A DNA stretch of 64,000 nucleotides from Tranquillimonas alkanivorans (lineage in GTDB: Bacteria; Pseudomonadota; Alphaproteobacteria; Rhodobacterales; Rhodobacteraceae). Within the stretch, counting starts at the first letter, position 1. Every line of letters begins with the position of its first letter. The position numbers and the translations under genes are program-made. Under the pieces are notes generated by a model. The model saw nothing but the letters and a program-made list of their open reading frames with translations, had not been told where the DNA came from and did no database searches. Of the stretch, positions 45,317 through 55,653 are shown one piece after another. The stretch covers positions 115,447-179,446 of the forward strand of contig NZ_FOXA01000008.1 of NCBI RefSeq assembly GCF_900115595.1, in the 5' to 3' direction.

Positions 45317-46578
45317 TGCGCGGCGTTCCACCGGTCGATCATGTCATGGGTGATCAGCGTCACGCCGCCGTCGGTCACGCGGAACCACTTGGCGTCCTCC
45401 TCCGGATCCTCTCCCACCACGAGCCCCTCGGGGATCTGAACGCCCGCGTCCACCACCGCCTTCGTCAGCCGCGCATGCCGCGCGACGTTGACGTATGGCA
45501 GCAGAACCGAGTGATCGAGGGCCGAATACGAGTTGGTGTGCACCTGCGTGAAAAGCAGCGAATTCCGTACCTCGGTCCCTGAGATGATGCAGCCGCCCGA
45601 GACCAGCGACGACACGGCGCTGCCGCGGCGGTTCTCCTCGTCGTGGATGAACTTCGCGGGCGGGACGCTTTCGGAATAGGTCCAGATGGGCCAGTTCTTG
45701 TCCCAGAGGTCCAGGTCCGGCGTGAAGTTCGTCAGGTCGATATTGGCCTTCCAATACGCGTCGACCGTCCCCACGTCGCGCCAGTAGGCAGGTGTGTCTG
45801 CGCTCTGCTTCACGCAACTGTCGGTGTAGCGGTGCGCCTGCGCCCGCCCGTTGCGCACGATGTACGGGATGATGTCGCCGCCGAAGTCGTGCTTGCTGTC
45901 GCCGTCGTCGGCGTCGTGCAGCAGCAATTCGCGCAGATACGACCACTTGAAGACGTAGATGCCCATCGACGCCAGCGCATGGTCGGGATCGCCGGGGATG
46001 CCCGGCGGATCGGCGGGCTTTTCCAGGAAGGACGTGATGCGCAGATCTTCGTCCACATCCATCACGCCGAAGGCCGTGGCCTCTTCCCGAGGGACCGTCA
46101 GGCACCCCACGGTCACGTCGGCATTGGTGTCGACGTGCTCCTGGATCATCACCTCGTAGTCCATCTTGTAGATGTGGTCGCCCGCGAGGATCAGGATGTA
46201 CTCGATGCCGTAGCTGTCGACGATGTCGATGTTCTGCGCCACGGCGTCTGCCGTGCCGATGTACCACTTGTCCTCGGCCACCCGCTGCGAAGCGGGCAGG
46301 ATGTCGAGGTATTCGTTCCGCTCGGCGCGGAAGAAGTTCCACCCACGCTGGCAGTGGCGGATCAGGCTGTGCGCCTTGTACTGCGTGGCGATCGCCATCT
46401 TCCGGATGCCCGAGTTCAGCGCGTTCGACAGCGCGAAGTCGATGATCCGGGTCTTGCCGCCGAAATAGACGGCGGGCTTTGCCCGGTTGTCGGTCAGTTC
46501 CTTCAGCCGGCTTCCCCGGCCCCCGGCCAGCACGAAGGCCATGCTCCGGCTGGACAGGCGTGCGTTCGGTCTCGCCAT
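45313..46578 (-). CDS. glgC: Glucose-1-phosphate adenylyltransferase (ADP-glucose pyrophosphorylase)
   Basis: Makes ADP-glucose, the rate-setting step of glycogen synthesis, usually controlled by fructose phosphates. The 421-residue protein has the N-terminal [14 protein letters not shown] and [10 protein letters not shown] effector/nucleotide motifs, then a C-terminal left-handed beta-helix. The start is ATG 46578 with GGGAGGGAG upstream; a GTG two codons earlier is an alternative. It is 110 bp downstream of glgB and overlaps glgA. Confidence 0.95.
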   Translation of the reverse strand: MARPNARLSSRSMAFVLAGGRGSRLKELTDNRAKPAVYFGGKTRIIDFALSNALNSGIRKMAIATQYKAHSLIRHCQRGWNFFRAERNEYLDILPASQRVAEDKWYIGTADAVAQNIDIVDSYGIEYILILAGDHIYKMDYEVMIQEHVDTNADVTVGCLTVPREEATAFGVMDVDEDLRITSFLEKPADPPGIPGDPDHALASMGIYVFKWSYLRELLLHDADDGDSKHDFGGDIIPYIVRNGRAQAHRYTDSCVKQSADTPAYWRDVGTVDAYWKANIDLTNFTPDLDLWDKNWPIWTYSESVPPAKFIHDEENRRGSAVSSLVSGGCIISGTEVRNSLLFTQVHTNSYSALDHSVLLPYVNVARHARLTKAVVDAGVQIPEGLVVGEDPEEDAKWFRVTDGGVTLITHDMIDRWNAAQ

Positions 46579-46688
46579 CTTCACTCCCTCCCTTTTGTAA
46601 CAAGCCTAGCCCGCCGGGAGGCCTTTGAAACAGGCTTTTGTTACCGACGGGGGCATCGCGGAGGCATTCGCTCCGCCGCGACGCGGGC

Positions 46689-48899
46689 TCAGGTTTCGCG
46701 CACGAAGACGAGGGTCGAGAGCGGCGGGATCGTGACCAGCGCCGAGGCGGGCTGCCCCTGCGAGCCGACCTCCTCGGCGTCGATGCCGCCCATGTTGCCC
46801 CGGTCGCCGCCGCCATAGATCGCCGCGTCGGTGTTCATCACCTCGCGCCAGCGGCCCGTGTGCGGCAGACCGATCCGGTAGCCAGACCGCTCCACCGGCG
46901 TGAAGTTGCAGACGACCATCGCCTCGGCATCGTCCTTCCCGCCCCTGCGCAGCCAGGCATAGACCGAGTGCGCGCTGTCGTTCGCCTCGACCCATTGAAA
47001 GCCTTCGGGCTCGCAATCCTTGGCGTGCAATGCCCGGTACTGGCGGTAGACCGTGTTCAGATCGCGCACCAGCCGCTGGATGCCGGCATGCTCCGGACGC
47101 TCGAGAACCGCCCAGTCCAGTTCGGCGCTGTGGTTCCACTCGGCCGGCTGCGCGAACTCGCAGCCCATGAACAGCAGCTTCTTGCCCGGGTGGCCGAACA
47201 TGAAGCCGTAATAGGCGCGCAGGTTCGCGAACCGCTCCCAGCCGTCGCCGGGCATCCGCTGAAGCATCGAGCCCTTCCCGTGCACGACCTCGTCGTGGCT
47301 GATCGGCAGGATGAAGTTCTCGGAGAAGGCATAGTGGATGCCGAACGTCATCTGATGGTGATGGTGCTGGCGATAGAGCGGGTCACGCTTTATGTAGTCG
47401 AGCGTGTCGTTCATCCAGCCCATGTTCCACTTGTAGCCAAAGCCCAACCCGCCGTTGTCCACCGGCTGCGAGACGCCGGGGAACGACGTTGACTCCTCGG
47501 CCACCGTCATCACGCCCTCTTCCTCGCCGTAGACGACGGTGTTCACCTTCTGGAGCATCTCGATGGCTTCGTAGTTCTCGCGCCCGCCATGGACGTTCGG
47601 AACCCACTCCCCCTCTTTCCGCGAGTAGTCGCGGTACAGCATTGAGGCCACGGCATCCACGCGCAGGCCGTCGACGTGGTATTCCTCGAGCCAGTAAAGC
47701 GCGTTCGAGACGAGGAAGTTGCGCACCTCGGTCCGGCCGAAGTTGTAGATCAGGGTGTTCCAGTCCTGGTGGAAGCCCTCACGCGGGTCCTGGTGTTCGT
47801 AGAGGTGCGTGCCGTCGAACGTCGCCAGCCCGTGTGCGTCAGTCGGGAAGTGCCCCGGCACCCAGTCCAGCAGCACGCCGATGTTCTTCTCATGCGCCGC
47901 CTCGACCAGATCGCGGAATTCGTGCGGGGGACCGTGCCGGATCGTCGGCGCGAACAGGCCCACCGGTTGATAACCCCACGAGCCGTCGAACGGGTGTTCG
48001 CTGATCGGCAGAAGCTCGATATGGGTGAAGCCCATGTCGTGGACGTAATCGATCAGCTCGGCCGCGGCCTCCTTGTAGGACAGCGGGCGGCCGCCCTCGT
48101 TCCAGCGGCGGCGCCACGATCCCAGGTGAACCTCGTAGACCGAGATCGGGGCGGTGCGAGCGTTGCGGTCCTCCCGCGTGGACATCCAGTCGTCGTCGCG
48201 CCAGCCATAGCCGCGGATGTCGCGCACGACGCTCGAATTCTCGGGCGGGTGCTGGCTGCCGAAGCCGACCGGATCGGCCTTCAGCGGCTGGAGCGCGCCG
48301 TCGGGACCGACGATCTCGTACTTGTAAACCTCGCCCTCGACGATGCCGGGCACGAAGATTTCCCAGACGCCGGTCATACCACGTTTGCGCATCACATGGC
48401 GGCGCCCGTCCCAGTGATTGAAGCCGCCCACGACCGACACGCGCTGTGCGTTGGGCGCCCAGACGGCGAAATGCGTGCCTTCGCAGCCCTCGTGCTCGCG
48501 CACGTGCGCGCCCAGCACCTGCCAGATGCGCTGATGCGTGCCTTCGCCCAGATAGTATTCGTCCTGTTCGCCGATGACGGGGCCGAAACGATAGGCGTCC
48601 TCGTAGTCCCAGGCCTTGTCGTCGGCGCCGTAGCCGCGCAGGTGATACGGCTTGCCGCCGGGCACTTTGCCGGTGAACACCCCGACGCCATCGGTGACGC
48701 GCTCGAGCGGGTGTTCCTTGTTGCCGATCACCGCGGCCATGCGCACCGCGCCCGGATCGAACGCGGTGACATAGGTGGCACGCCCCCGCTTGTGCGGGCC
48801 AAGGATCGAGAACGGGTCGGGGTGGCGGCCGTCCTGGATGCGCCGGGCGTCGGCCTCGGGCACGATGTCGGTCGCCTGCCCCTGTTCAGCTTCGGTCAT
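46689..48899 (-). CDS. glgB: 1,4-alpha-glucan branching enzyme
   Basis: Creates alpha-1,6 branches in glycogen. The 736-residue protein has two N-terminal carbohydrate-binding domains (about 10-105 and 125-215, the latter [15 protein letters not shown]) and a GH13 barrel: DWVPGHFP (I), [10 protein letters not shown] (II), EESTSFPGV (III) and [12 protein letters not shown] (IV). Length and domain layout match the long proteobacterial type. Second gene of the operon, 63 bp after glgP. Confidence 0.96.
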   Translation of the reverse strand: MTEAEQGQATDIVPEADARRIQDGRHPDPFSILGPHKRGRATYVTAFDPGAVRMAAVIGNKEHPLERVTDGVGVFTGKVPGGKPYHLRGYGADDKAWDYEDAYRFGPVIGEQDEYYLGEGTHQRIWQVLGAHVREHEGCEGTHFAVWAPNAQRVSVVGGFNHWDGRRHVMRKRGMTGVWEIFVPGIVEGEVYKYEIVGPDGALQPLKADPVGFGSQHPPENSSVVRDIRGYGWRDDDWMSTREDRNARTAPISVYEVHLGSWRRRWNEGGRPLSYKEAAAELIDYVHDMGFTHIELLPISEHPFDGSWGYQPVGLFAPTIRHGPPHEFRDLVEAAHEKNIGVLLDWVPGHFPTDAHGLATFDGTHLYEHQDPREGFHQDWNTLIYNFGRTEVRNFLVSNALYWLEEYHVDGLRVDAVASMLYRDYSRKEGEWVPNVHGGRENYEAIEMLQKVNTVVYGEEEGVMTVAEESTSFPGVSQPVDNGGLGFGYKWNMGWMNDTLDYIKRDPLYRQHHHHQMTFGIHYAFSENFILPISHDEVVHGKGSMLQRMPGDGWERFANLRAYYGFMFGHPGKKLLFMGCEFAQPAEWNHSAELDWAVLERPEHAGIQRLVRDLNTVYRQYRALHAKDCEPEGFQWVEANDSAHSVYAWLRRGGKDDAEAMVVCNFTPVERSGYRIGLPHTGRWREVMNTDAAIYGGGDRGNMGGIDAEEVGSQGQPASALVTIPPLSTLVFVRET

Positions 48900-48962
48900 G
48901 TCGCGTCCCCCTTCGTCGGTTCCGGTTTTCCAACCAGCGCGCGCGGCGGGGGTTCCCGACCG

Positions 48963-51338
48963 TCAGGCCGGGACTGCGGAGGCTCCCCAGATGTCGCCCA
49001 TGTAGCCCCGGATCGTACGGTCCGAGGAGAACCACCCCGAGCGCGCGGTATTCAGCACCGCCATTCTGGTCCATGACGTAGAGTCGCGATAGGCCCTGTC
49101 GACCTCACGGCTGGCCCGCCAGAAGTCGGTGAAGTCCGACGAGACCAGGAAGTAGTCGTGGCCCGACACGTTGTCGGTGATCGAACGGAAGCGCTCTCCA
49201 TCCCCGTCCGAGAAGGTGCCGGCGCGGATTTCGTCCAGTGCGCGCGCCAGCCTCGGGTCGGCCGCGATGGCCTTGGCGGCATGCTCGTGCACCTTGCGCC
49301 GCTCCACGACTTCGGACGCGGTCATGCCGAACAGGAAGAAGTTGTCGGCGCCCACAAGCTCGCGGATCTCGACGTTCGCGCCGTCGAGCGTGCCGATGGT
49401 CAGCGCGCCGTTCAGGGCGAACTTCATGTTGCCGGTGCCCGACGCCTCCTTGCCCGCGGTCGAGATCTGCTGGGACAGCTCGGCCGCCGGGATCAGCTTC
49501 TCGGCCAGCGTGACGTTGTAGTTCGGCGGATAGACGACCTTGAGGAACTTCGAGGTCACCGGGTCGGCGTTGAGCACCTTGGCGACCGAGTTGATGAGAT
49601 AGATGATCTCTTTCGCGAAGACGTAGCCCGGCGCGGCCTTGCCGCCGAAGATCTTGACCCGCGGCGTCCAGTCGCCGTTCGGGTTGTCGCGGATCTCCTG
49701 CCAGAGCGCGATCGCCTCGAGGATGTTGAGGTGCTGGCGCTTGTACTCGTGGATGCGTTTGATCTGCACGTCGAACATCGCGTCGGGATCCAGCGCCACG
49801 TCGTGCGTGTCGCGGAACCACTGCGACAGCTCGGCCTTGTTGGCGCGCTTGGCATCGCGATACGCCTTGCGGAAGGCCGAGTCCTCGGCCAGCGGCTCGA
49901 GCCGCGCCAGCTGCTCCAAGTCGTCTACCCAGTCCATGCCGATCTCGCCCGCGATCAGGTTCGACAGGCGCGGGTTGGCCGACAGCAGCCAGCGGCGCGG
50001 GGTGACGCCGTTCGTCTGGTTCACGATCTTGTCGGGGTACTGCGCGTGCAGGTCCTCGAACACCGTCTGCTTCATCAGCTCGGTGTGCAGGGCCGACACG
50101 CCATTCACGCGGTTGGCCATGACGAAGGACAGCTCGCCCATCTTCACGTCGCCATTCTCGATCAGGCGCACCTTGCGGTTCGGCTTTTCCTGGGCGTGAT
50201 GCTCGTCGATGCGCTGGATCAGCGTCATGTGACGCGGCAGCAGGTCGCTCATCAGCTCTTCCGACCACTTCTCGAGCGCCTCGGGCAGCAGCGTGTGGTT
50301 GGTGTAGTTCAGCGTGGCGCGTGCGGTCTCGATCGCGCGGTCGATCTCCATCCCCTTCTCGTCGTGCAGGATGCGGACAAGCTCGGGCCCCGCGATGGCC
50401 GGGTGCGTGTCGTTGAGCTGGATCGCCACCTTCTGCGGCAGCCACGCCGGGTCGTCGTATTCGCTGTCGAAGCGGCGCACGATGTCGCGCAGCGACGCGG
50501 CGGTGAAGAAATACTCCTGCTGCAGGCGCAGGCGCTTGCCCTGATAGGTCGTGTCGTCGGGATAGAGCACGCGGCTGATGGTGCGCGCCGACGCCTCGGC
50601 CTCGGCCGCGGCAGCGAACTCGCCGCGGTTGAAGCGGTCGAGGTCGAAGATGTCTACCGGCTTGGCTTCCCACAGGCGCAAGGTGTTCGCCCACCGGCCC
50701 TGCCAGCCGATGATCGGGGTGTCGTGGGCGCTGGCCAGCACGGCTTCGCTGGGCTCCCAAACCGGTTTGCCGTCCCGCTCGGCCACGCGACCATTGAAAC
50801 CGATGCGGAAAGACGCCTCGGGCCGGGGGAAGCCCCACGCGTTGCGTCGCAGCAGCCAGTCCTCGGGGCTTTCCATCTGCCGGCCGTCGCGGAAGCTCTG
50901 CTTGAACAGGCCATGCTCGTAGCGGATGCCGTAGCCGTAGGCGGGGCAGCCGATGGTCGACAGCGACTCGAGGAAGCACGCCGCCAGCCGGCCCAGACCG
51001 CCGTTGCCGAGCGCCGCGTCGGGTTCGTCCGACAAAACGTTGTGCAGGTTCTGCCCGAAGCCCGACATCACCTCGTCGGCCGCGTCCATGAGACCGAGGT
51101 TCACGACCGCGTCCTCGAGCAGGCGGCCGATCAGGAACTCCATCGACAGGTAGTAGACGCGCTTGTGCTTGCCGCCATAGGTCGCGCGGGTCGAGGCGAA
51201 CCAGGGGTCGACAATCCGTTCGCGCACGGCAAAGGACAGCGCGAGGCGCCAGTCGTTCGTCTGGGCGTGCGCCGGGTCCTTGCCCAGCGAATAAGTCAGG
51301 TGACGCAGTACGGCGTCACGCAGGTCCTGGGTCTGCAT
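48963..51338 (-). CDS. glgP: Glycogen phosphorylase
   Basis: GT35 PLP enzyme releasing glucose-1-phosphate from glycogen ends. The 791 residues include the catalytic/PLP motif EASGTGNMKFALNG with the Schiff-base Lys, the glucose-binding NDTHPAI, and the N-terminal VYYLSMEFLIGR. The ATG at 51338 is preferred, following AGAGAGGG; a longer in-frame start exists 63 bp upstream. It is the first gene of the operon, with the promoter presumably in the 180 bp ahead of it. Confidence 0.96.
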   Translation of the reverse strand: MQTQDLRDAVLRHLTYSLGKDPAHAQTNDWRLALSFAVRERIVDPWFASTRATYGGKHKRVYYLSMEFLIGRLLEDAVVNLGLMDAADEVMSGFGQNLHNVLSDEPDAALGNGGLGRLAACFLESLSTIGCPAYGYGIRYEHGLFKQSFRDGRQMESPEDWLLRRNAWGFPRPEASFRIGFNGRVAERDGKPVWEPSEAVLASAHDTPIIGWQGRWANTLRLWEAKPVDIFDLDRFNRGEFAAAAEAEASARTISRVLYPDDTTYQGKRLRLQQEYFFTAASLRDIVRRFDSEYDDPAWLPQKVAIQLNDTHPAIAGPELVRILHDEKGMEIDRAIETARATLNYTNHTLLPEALEKWSEELMSDLLPRHMTLIQRIDEHHAQEKPNRKVRLIENGDVKMGELSFVMANRVNGVSALHTELMKQTVFEDLHAQYPDKIVNQTNGVTPRRWLLSANPRLSNLIAGEIGMDWVDDLEQLARLEPLAEDSAFRKAYRDAKRANKAELSQWFRDTHDVALDPDAMFDVQIKRIHEYKRQHLNILEAIALWQEIRDNPNGDWTPRVKIFGGKAAPGYVFAKEIIYLINSVAKVLNADPVTSKFLKVVYPPNYNVTLAEKLIPAAELSQQISTAGKEASGTGNMKFALNGALTIGTLDGANVEIRELVGADNFFLFGMTASEVVERRKVHEHAAKAIAADPRLARALDEIRAGTFSDGDGERFRSITDNVSGHDYFLVSSDFTDFWRASREVDRAYRDSTSWTRMAVLNTARSGWFSSDRTIRGYMGDIWGASAVPA

Positions 51339-51517
51339 GGTCTGAACCCTCTCTTGCGGAGCCGCGCCCGGGCGGCGCGGCGACGGTGTTAGCGGCACCA
51401 ATAGCGGTTCGGGCCGCTTATACCCGGTGCTGGCGCGCTAACAAAACCTTCTGCGTGAGTCCCGCAAGAGCTAATCGGGGAGGACGCGAAGTCACTCCCC
51501 GAAAGTTGCCCGATTGC

Positions 51518-52627
51518 TCAGACCTCACCCCAGATCTCTTCGGCGGTGCGCACGACGAGTTCCAGTTTCCGACGCTGGTCGTCGGGCGTGATGGCGTTGC
51601 CTTCCTCGGTCGAGGCGAAGCCGCATTGCGGGGCGATGCCCAGCTGGTCGATGTCGGCGTATTCCGACGCCTTCTCGAACTGGCGCTTCAGCCAATCCAT
51701 ATCCTCGAGCTCACCGGTCTTGGTCGTGATGAAGCCCGGCAGCACGCGCTTGTTGCCCTTGGGCAGAAGCTTCAGCGGCTCGAGCCCGCCGGCCCGCTCG
51801 GTGTCGTACTCCATGAAGTAGACGTCGACGCCGGTCTTGTTGAAGATCGCGTCGGCGGCTGGATCGTACGCCCCCTCGGCCGCGTGGGTCGAGCGGAAGT
51901 TGCCCCGGCACATGTGCATGCCGATGATCATGTCGTCGGGGCGATCCTTGATCGCTTCGTTCATCATCCACGCATACTGATCGATCAGCCAGTCCGGGTC
52001 CTGCCCCTGCTCCTGCCGCGAGGCGCGGTGCTTGGGGTCACACAGGTAGGCGAAGAAGATGTCGTCCATCTGCAGGTACCGGCAGCCAGCGTCATAGAAC
52101 GCTTGGACGGCCTTCCTGTAGGTCTGCGCGATGTCGTGAAACAGGACGTCCAGGTCCTTGTATTCGGCCGGCGCGATGTCTTCGGGCGCGGTGCGGAAGT
52201 GGATCGCCGACGGGCCGGGGATCGAGATCTTCGGCGTCACGCTGGTGTTGTCGCGCACGAACTTGAAGTGGTCGAGCATCGGATGGTCGGCCGGGAAGTC
52301 GAGCTTGCTGGTGATCGTGGGGAAAATCGGGCGCAGCTTGACGCCGGCGAACTGCACGCCGTCGTCCCGCTCTTCCAGGTCGAGGCCGGTGAGCATTCCC
52401 ATGAAGTCATAGTGCCAGAACGAGCGGCGCGCCTCGCCGTCGGTGACAGCCTTCAGACCGACCTCTTCCTGCATCTTGATGAGCCCGGGGATCTCGCGAT
52501 CCTCGACCTCGCGCAGCTCGTCTGCGGAGATCGACTTTTCCTCGAAGAACTTCTTGCGCGCCTCGGTGATCGGCTTCGGGCGCAGCAGGCTTCCGACGTG
52601 GTCGGCGCGATACGGCGGTGTGGGCAT
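51518..52627 (-). CDS. MetE C-terminal-type (cobalamin-independent) methyltransferase
   Basis: A 369-residue barrel corresponding to the catalytic half of MetE, without the N-terminal domain of full-length enzymes (about 750 residues). The zinc ligand set is complete: H238 and C240 (GMHMCRGN), E273 (YFMEYDTE) and C335 (APQCGFAS). It should transfer a methyl group to a thiol, but such short proteins often use donors other than methyl-THF-triglutamate. It lies 59 bp downstream of dctM on the same strand, separated by a hairpin, so linkage to the TRAP system is possible. Confidence 0.85.
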   Translation of the reverse strand: MPTPPYRADHVGSLLRPKPITEARKKFFEEKSISADELREVEDREIPGLIKMQEEVGLKAVTDGEARRSFWHYDFMGMLTGLDLEERDDGVQFAGVKLRPIFPTITSKLDFPADHPMLDHFKFVRDNTSVTPKISIPGPSAIHFRTAPEDIAPAEYKDLDVLFHDIAQTYRKAVQAFYDAGCRYLQMDDIFFAYLCDPKHRASRQEQGQDPDWLIDQYAWMMNEAIKDRPDDMIIGMHMCRGNFRSTHAAEGAYDPAADAIFNKTGVDVYFMEYDTERAGGLEPLKLLPKGNKRVLPGFITTKTGELEDMDWLKRQFEKASEYADIDQLGIAPQCGFASTEEGNAITPDDQRRKLELVVRTAEEIWGEV

Positions 52628-52670
52628 CTGTATGCTCCTACTCTCAGGACATTAATAACTGGTTTACGCG

Positions 52671-52686
52671 GGGGCCAGTCGGCCCC
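52671..52686 (-). terminator. Short hairpin directly after dctM
   Basis: GGGGCC-gact-GGCCCC on the minus strand abuts the dctM stop codon. No T-run follows, so it may only partly reduce read-through into the methyltransferase gene. Confidence 0.4.
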
Positions 52687-54042
52687 TCACTGCAAGACGG
52701 ACGGCAGCCAGAGCGTCAGCGCCGGGAACAGCAGAAGGATCACGACGCGCACGATCTCGGCCCCGAAGAACGGCGCCACGCCCTTGAAGGTCTCGAGCAT
52801 GGGGACATCCTTGGCCATCGCCGAGATGACGAAGACATTCATCCCGACGGGCGGTGTGATCAGCCCCAGCTCCACCACGATCAGCGCGAGAATCCCGAAC
52901 CAGATCTTCAGATCCTCGGTGGACATCCCGAAGCCCGACCCCTCGGCCATCTGGTAGATCCCGCCGTTCAGCTCGCTCAGGACCGGCCAGAAGAACGGGA
53001 TGACCAGCAGGATCATCGACAGGCTGTCCATCAGGCAGCCCAGGAAGATCAGCGCAATCAGCAGAAGGATCATCACCAGCATCGGCTCGTACCCGCTGGC
53101 CAGGATCCACTCGGCCGTGGCCTGCGGCAGACCGATGCGGGACATGAAAATCTTCATCAGCTCCGCGCCCAGCAGGATCAGATAGATCATGCCGGTGGTG
53201 CCCGCGGTCTCCTTCAGGCTTTCGATCATGTCGCGGATGCGAAGCTGTCCGCGGAACGTGCCGTAGACCCAGACCAGGAACACGCCCACCGCGCCCGCGG
53301 GCGTAGGATTGTAGAAGCCCCCATAGATGCCGCCAAGCACGATGCCGAAGATCACGAGGACCGGGATCAGGCCAAGCGTCGCCTCGCGGAACTCTTCGCG
53401 ATCCGAGCTGCCACCCGCCGGACCCGCCTCGGGCCGGACCAGCACGTAAAGCGCGATCGTCAGCAGGAAGAAGATCACCGCCAGGATGCCGGGGATCAGG
53501 GCTGCGGCGAACATGGTGACGATGTTCGCCTCGACGATGATGGCGTAGACGATCAGCACGACTGAAGGCGGGATCAGGATGCCCAGCACCCCGCCCGCTG
53601 CAAGCGAGCCGGTCGCCAGCGCGCCCGAATAGTTGAAGCGCTTGAGCTCGGGCAGCGCCACCTTGCCCATGGTCGAGGCCGTGGCCAGCGAAGAGCCTGC
53701 AACCGCACCGAAGCCGGCGCAGGCGGCGATTGCGGCCATGGCGGTACCGCCCCTGAGCCAGCCGAACCACGCGTTCGCCCCGCGAAACAGCGCCTGGCTG
53801 AGCCCCGACCGTCCGGCAAGCACGCCCATCAGCACGAACATCGGCACGACCGACAGGTCGTAGATCGAGAACTGGCCGTAGGCGAGCGTCTTGAGCTGGT
53901 TGAGCATCAGCGCCGGCCCGTTGATCAGCGTGATGCCGACCCCGCCGACGAGGATCATGGAATAGGCGATGGGCATCCGGGCGGCGATCAGCAGCACCAG
54001 GACGACCAGGGCGATCACGCCCAGCGTCACGGGATCGGTCAT
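52687..54042 (-). CDS. dctM: TRAP transporter large permease
   Basis: The 451-residue DctM-type subunit with about 12-13 membrane spans. It carries the family segments GVGITLINGPALM and LITPPVGMNVFV near the C-terminus. It drives sodium-coupled uptake with DctQ and DctP. The ATG overlaps the dctQ stop (ATGA), so the two membrane subunits are made together. The transported compound is not evident; TRAP systems take carboxylates and related acids. Confidence 0.94.
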   Translation of the reverse strand: MTDPVTLGVIALVVLVLLIAARMPIAYSMILVGGVGITLINGPALMLNQLKTLAYGQFSIYDLSVVPMFVLMGVLAGRSGLSQALFRGANAWFGWLRGGTAMAAIAACAGFGAVAGSSLATASTMGKVALPELKRFNYSGALATGSLAAGGVLGILIPPSVVLIVYAIIVEANIVTMFAAALIPGILAVIFFLLTIALYVLVRPEAGPAGGSSDREEFREATLGLIPVLVIFGIVLGGIYGGFYNPTPAGAVGVFLVWVYGTFRGQLRIRDMIESLKETAGTTGMIYLILLGAELMKIFMSRIGLPQATAEWILASGYEPMLVMILLLIALIFLGCLMDSLSMILLVIPFFWPVLSELNGGIYQMAEGSGFGMSTEDLKIWFGILALIVVELGLITPPVGMNVFVISAMAKDVPMLETFKGVAPFFGAEIVRVVILLLFPALTLWLPSVLQ

Positions 54043-54557
54043 TCAGAAGCTCCCGTGGCGACCTGGCGCCCGGTCTCGAGGAAGGTGATCAGCGCGGCGA
54101 CGGCCAGCAGCGCGAGCGAGATCAGGATCGGAACGAAGGCGATCCATGTCGGGAACTGCAGGATCGCGGTGGTGTAGCCATAGTCGCGCTGGTCGAGCAT
54201 GCCGTAATACATCCGCCACACCAGCAAGAGCGCGAAGAAGAAGGCGACGACCGACGCGACGAGCTTGAGGAACGCCACCGTCCGTGCCGAGGCGCGCGCG
54301 GTGAAGATGTCGGCGGTCACGTTGGCGTCTGTCAGCTGGCAGTAAGGCAGGAAGCTGAAGGCGGCGACGGCGATGCCAACTTCCGTCATCTCGAAGTCGC
54401 CGGGAAACGGCCGCCAGACGACGGCGCCAACGACGCTCACCACGTTCATCAGAACGACGAGCAGAAGCAGGACGCCGCCGAGCAGCGCCCAGAACGTTAT
54501 CAACGCGGCGGCCGCACCGGTTGTCCCGGTGCGGCCCATCTTCAGAAGATCAGTCAT
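54039..54557 (-). CDS. dctQ: TRAP transporter small permease
   Basis: A 172-residue protein with four hydrophobic spans (about 18-40, 55-75, 95-120, 135-160), the standard DctQ layout. The N-terminus has a short cytoplasmic stretch. It directly abuts dctP (TAAATG) and overlaps dctM by 4 nt, giving tight stoichiometry. Confidence 0.92.
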   Translation of the reverse strand: MTDLLKMGRTGTTGAAAALITFWALLGGVLLLLVVLMNVVSVVGAVVWRPFPGDFEMTEVGIAVAAFSFLPYCQLTDANVTADIFTARASARTVAFLKLVASVVAFFFALLLVWRMYYGMLDQRDYGYTTAILQFPTWIAFVPILISLALLAVAALITFLETGRQVATGASE

Positions 54558-55607
54558 TTACCTGTCGCTGTGTTCTTCGATTTTCTGCCGGGCCTTCTCG
54601 ACCAGCGCTTCGCCGTCGATGCCCTTCGAGCTCACGTCCTCGACCCAGCGGTCGACGACCGGCTGAAGCGCGTCGCGGAAGGCCTGGGTCTCTTCCTCGG
54701 ACAGGACGATGTGCTCGTTCCCGGCCTCGGTTGCGACCTGGATGCCGTAATCGTCCGTCGCGCGCCAGATGCGGCCCACCTCGGCCCACCATTCGGGGCC
54801 CGACGCGTCGCGGAAGGCCTGCTGGATGTCTTCGGGCAGACTTTCCCACTTGGCCTGGTTCATCGACACCTGGAAGGTCGTCGTGCCGATGCGCTCCTGG
54901 TCGTGGCCTTCGATCTGGTACTCGGTCTGGTCTTGGATGTTCAGGGCCGGGATGATTTCCCACGGGATCAGCGCCCCGTCCACGACGCCCTTCTGAAGCG
55001 CCTGCGGAAGCTCTGGGACCGGCATCGCCGTCGGGTTGGCGCCGAGCGCCTCGATCGCCCAGGCCCCCGTGCGGGTCGGGATCCGCAGGTTCTTGCCCTC
55101 GAGGTCGGCAGGCGTGCGCACCGGCTCGTCCGCCATGTGGATCGCCTGGCCGGCGTGGACGTGGAGGAACATGGGCTCGGTCCCGCGGTACTCGTCGCCG
55201 AGATCGCCGTCCTGCCACATGTCGTAAAGCGCGAGGTTCGCCGCGACGGGGTCGTTCTTGAACACGGTTGGCAGTTCCATCACCTCGGTCCGAGGGAAGA
55301 GCCCCGGGGTGTAGCCATTCACCGTCCAGACCAGGTCCACGACTCCGTCGCGCACCTGCTGGATCAGCTCGGGCGGACGGCCGCCCAGCGTCATTGCCGG
55401 GTAGACCTCGATCTCCACCCGGCCGCCGGAATTCTCCTCGACCGCCTCGGCCCAAGGTTCGAGCATCTCGGTCTGCGCGGGCGACTGCGCGCCCAGCAGG
55501 TGGTGCAGCTTGAACGTATATTCCTGGGCCTGGGCCCCGCCCGTCAGCGCAAGTGCCGCAACGCCACCGGCCAGAATCACCGCTACTTTTTTCGTCTTCG
55601 TTGTCAT
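54558..55607 (-). CDS. dctP: TRAP transporter periplasmic binding protein
   Basis: A 349-residue DctP-type protein. The signal peptide MTTKTKKVAVILAGGVAALA ends at a probable AQA cleavage site. The conserved arginine that binds substrate carboxylate is in the NLRIPTRTG segment near residue 165-175. TRAP family members bind organic acids, but the ligand is not predictable here. First transporter gene; only 46 bp separates it from the GntR regulator. Confidence 0.94.
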   Translation of the reverse strand: MTTKTKKVAVILAGGVAALALTGGAQAQEYTFKLHHLLGAQSPAQTEMLEPWAEAVEENSGGRVEIEVYPAMTLGGRPPELIQQVRDGVVDLVWTVNGYTPGLFPRTEVMELPTVFKNDPVAANLALYDMWQDGDLGDEYRGTEPMFLHVHAGQAIHMADEPVRTPADLEGKNLRIPTRTGAWAIEALGANPTAMPVPELPQALQKGVVDGALIPWEIIPALNIQDQTEYQIEGHDQERIGTTTFQVSMNQAKWESLPEDIQQAFRDASGPEWWAEVGRIWRATDDYGIQVATEAGNEHIVLSEEETQAFRDALQPVVDRWVEDVSSKGIDGEALVEKARQKIEEHSDR

Positions 55608-55653
55608 CTCGTCCTCCCTGTCTGAGACTCGATTGGCCGCTGGCTTACACGCC

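Noticed and set aside
52628..52686. SAM or other riboswitch ahead of the MetE-like gene
   Set aside because: Only a short GGGGCC/GGCCCC hairpin fits into this 59-bp gap. None of the conserved cores of SAM riboswitches known to me is visible.
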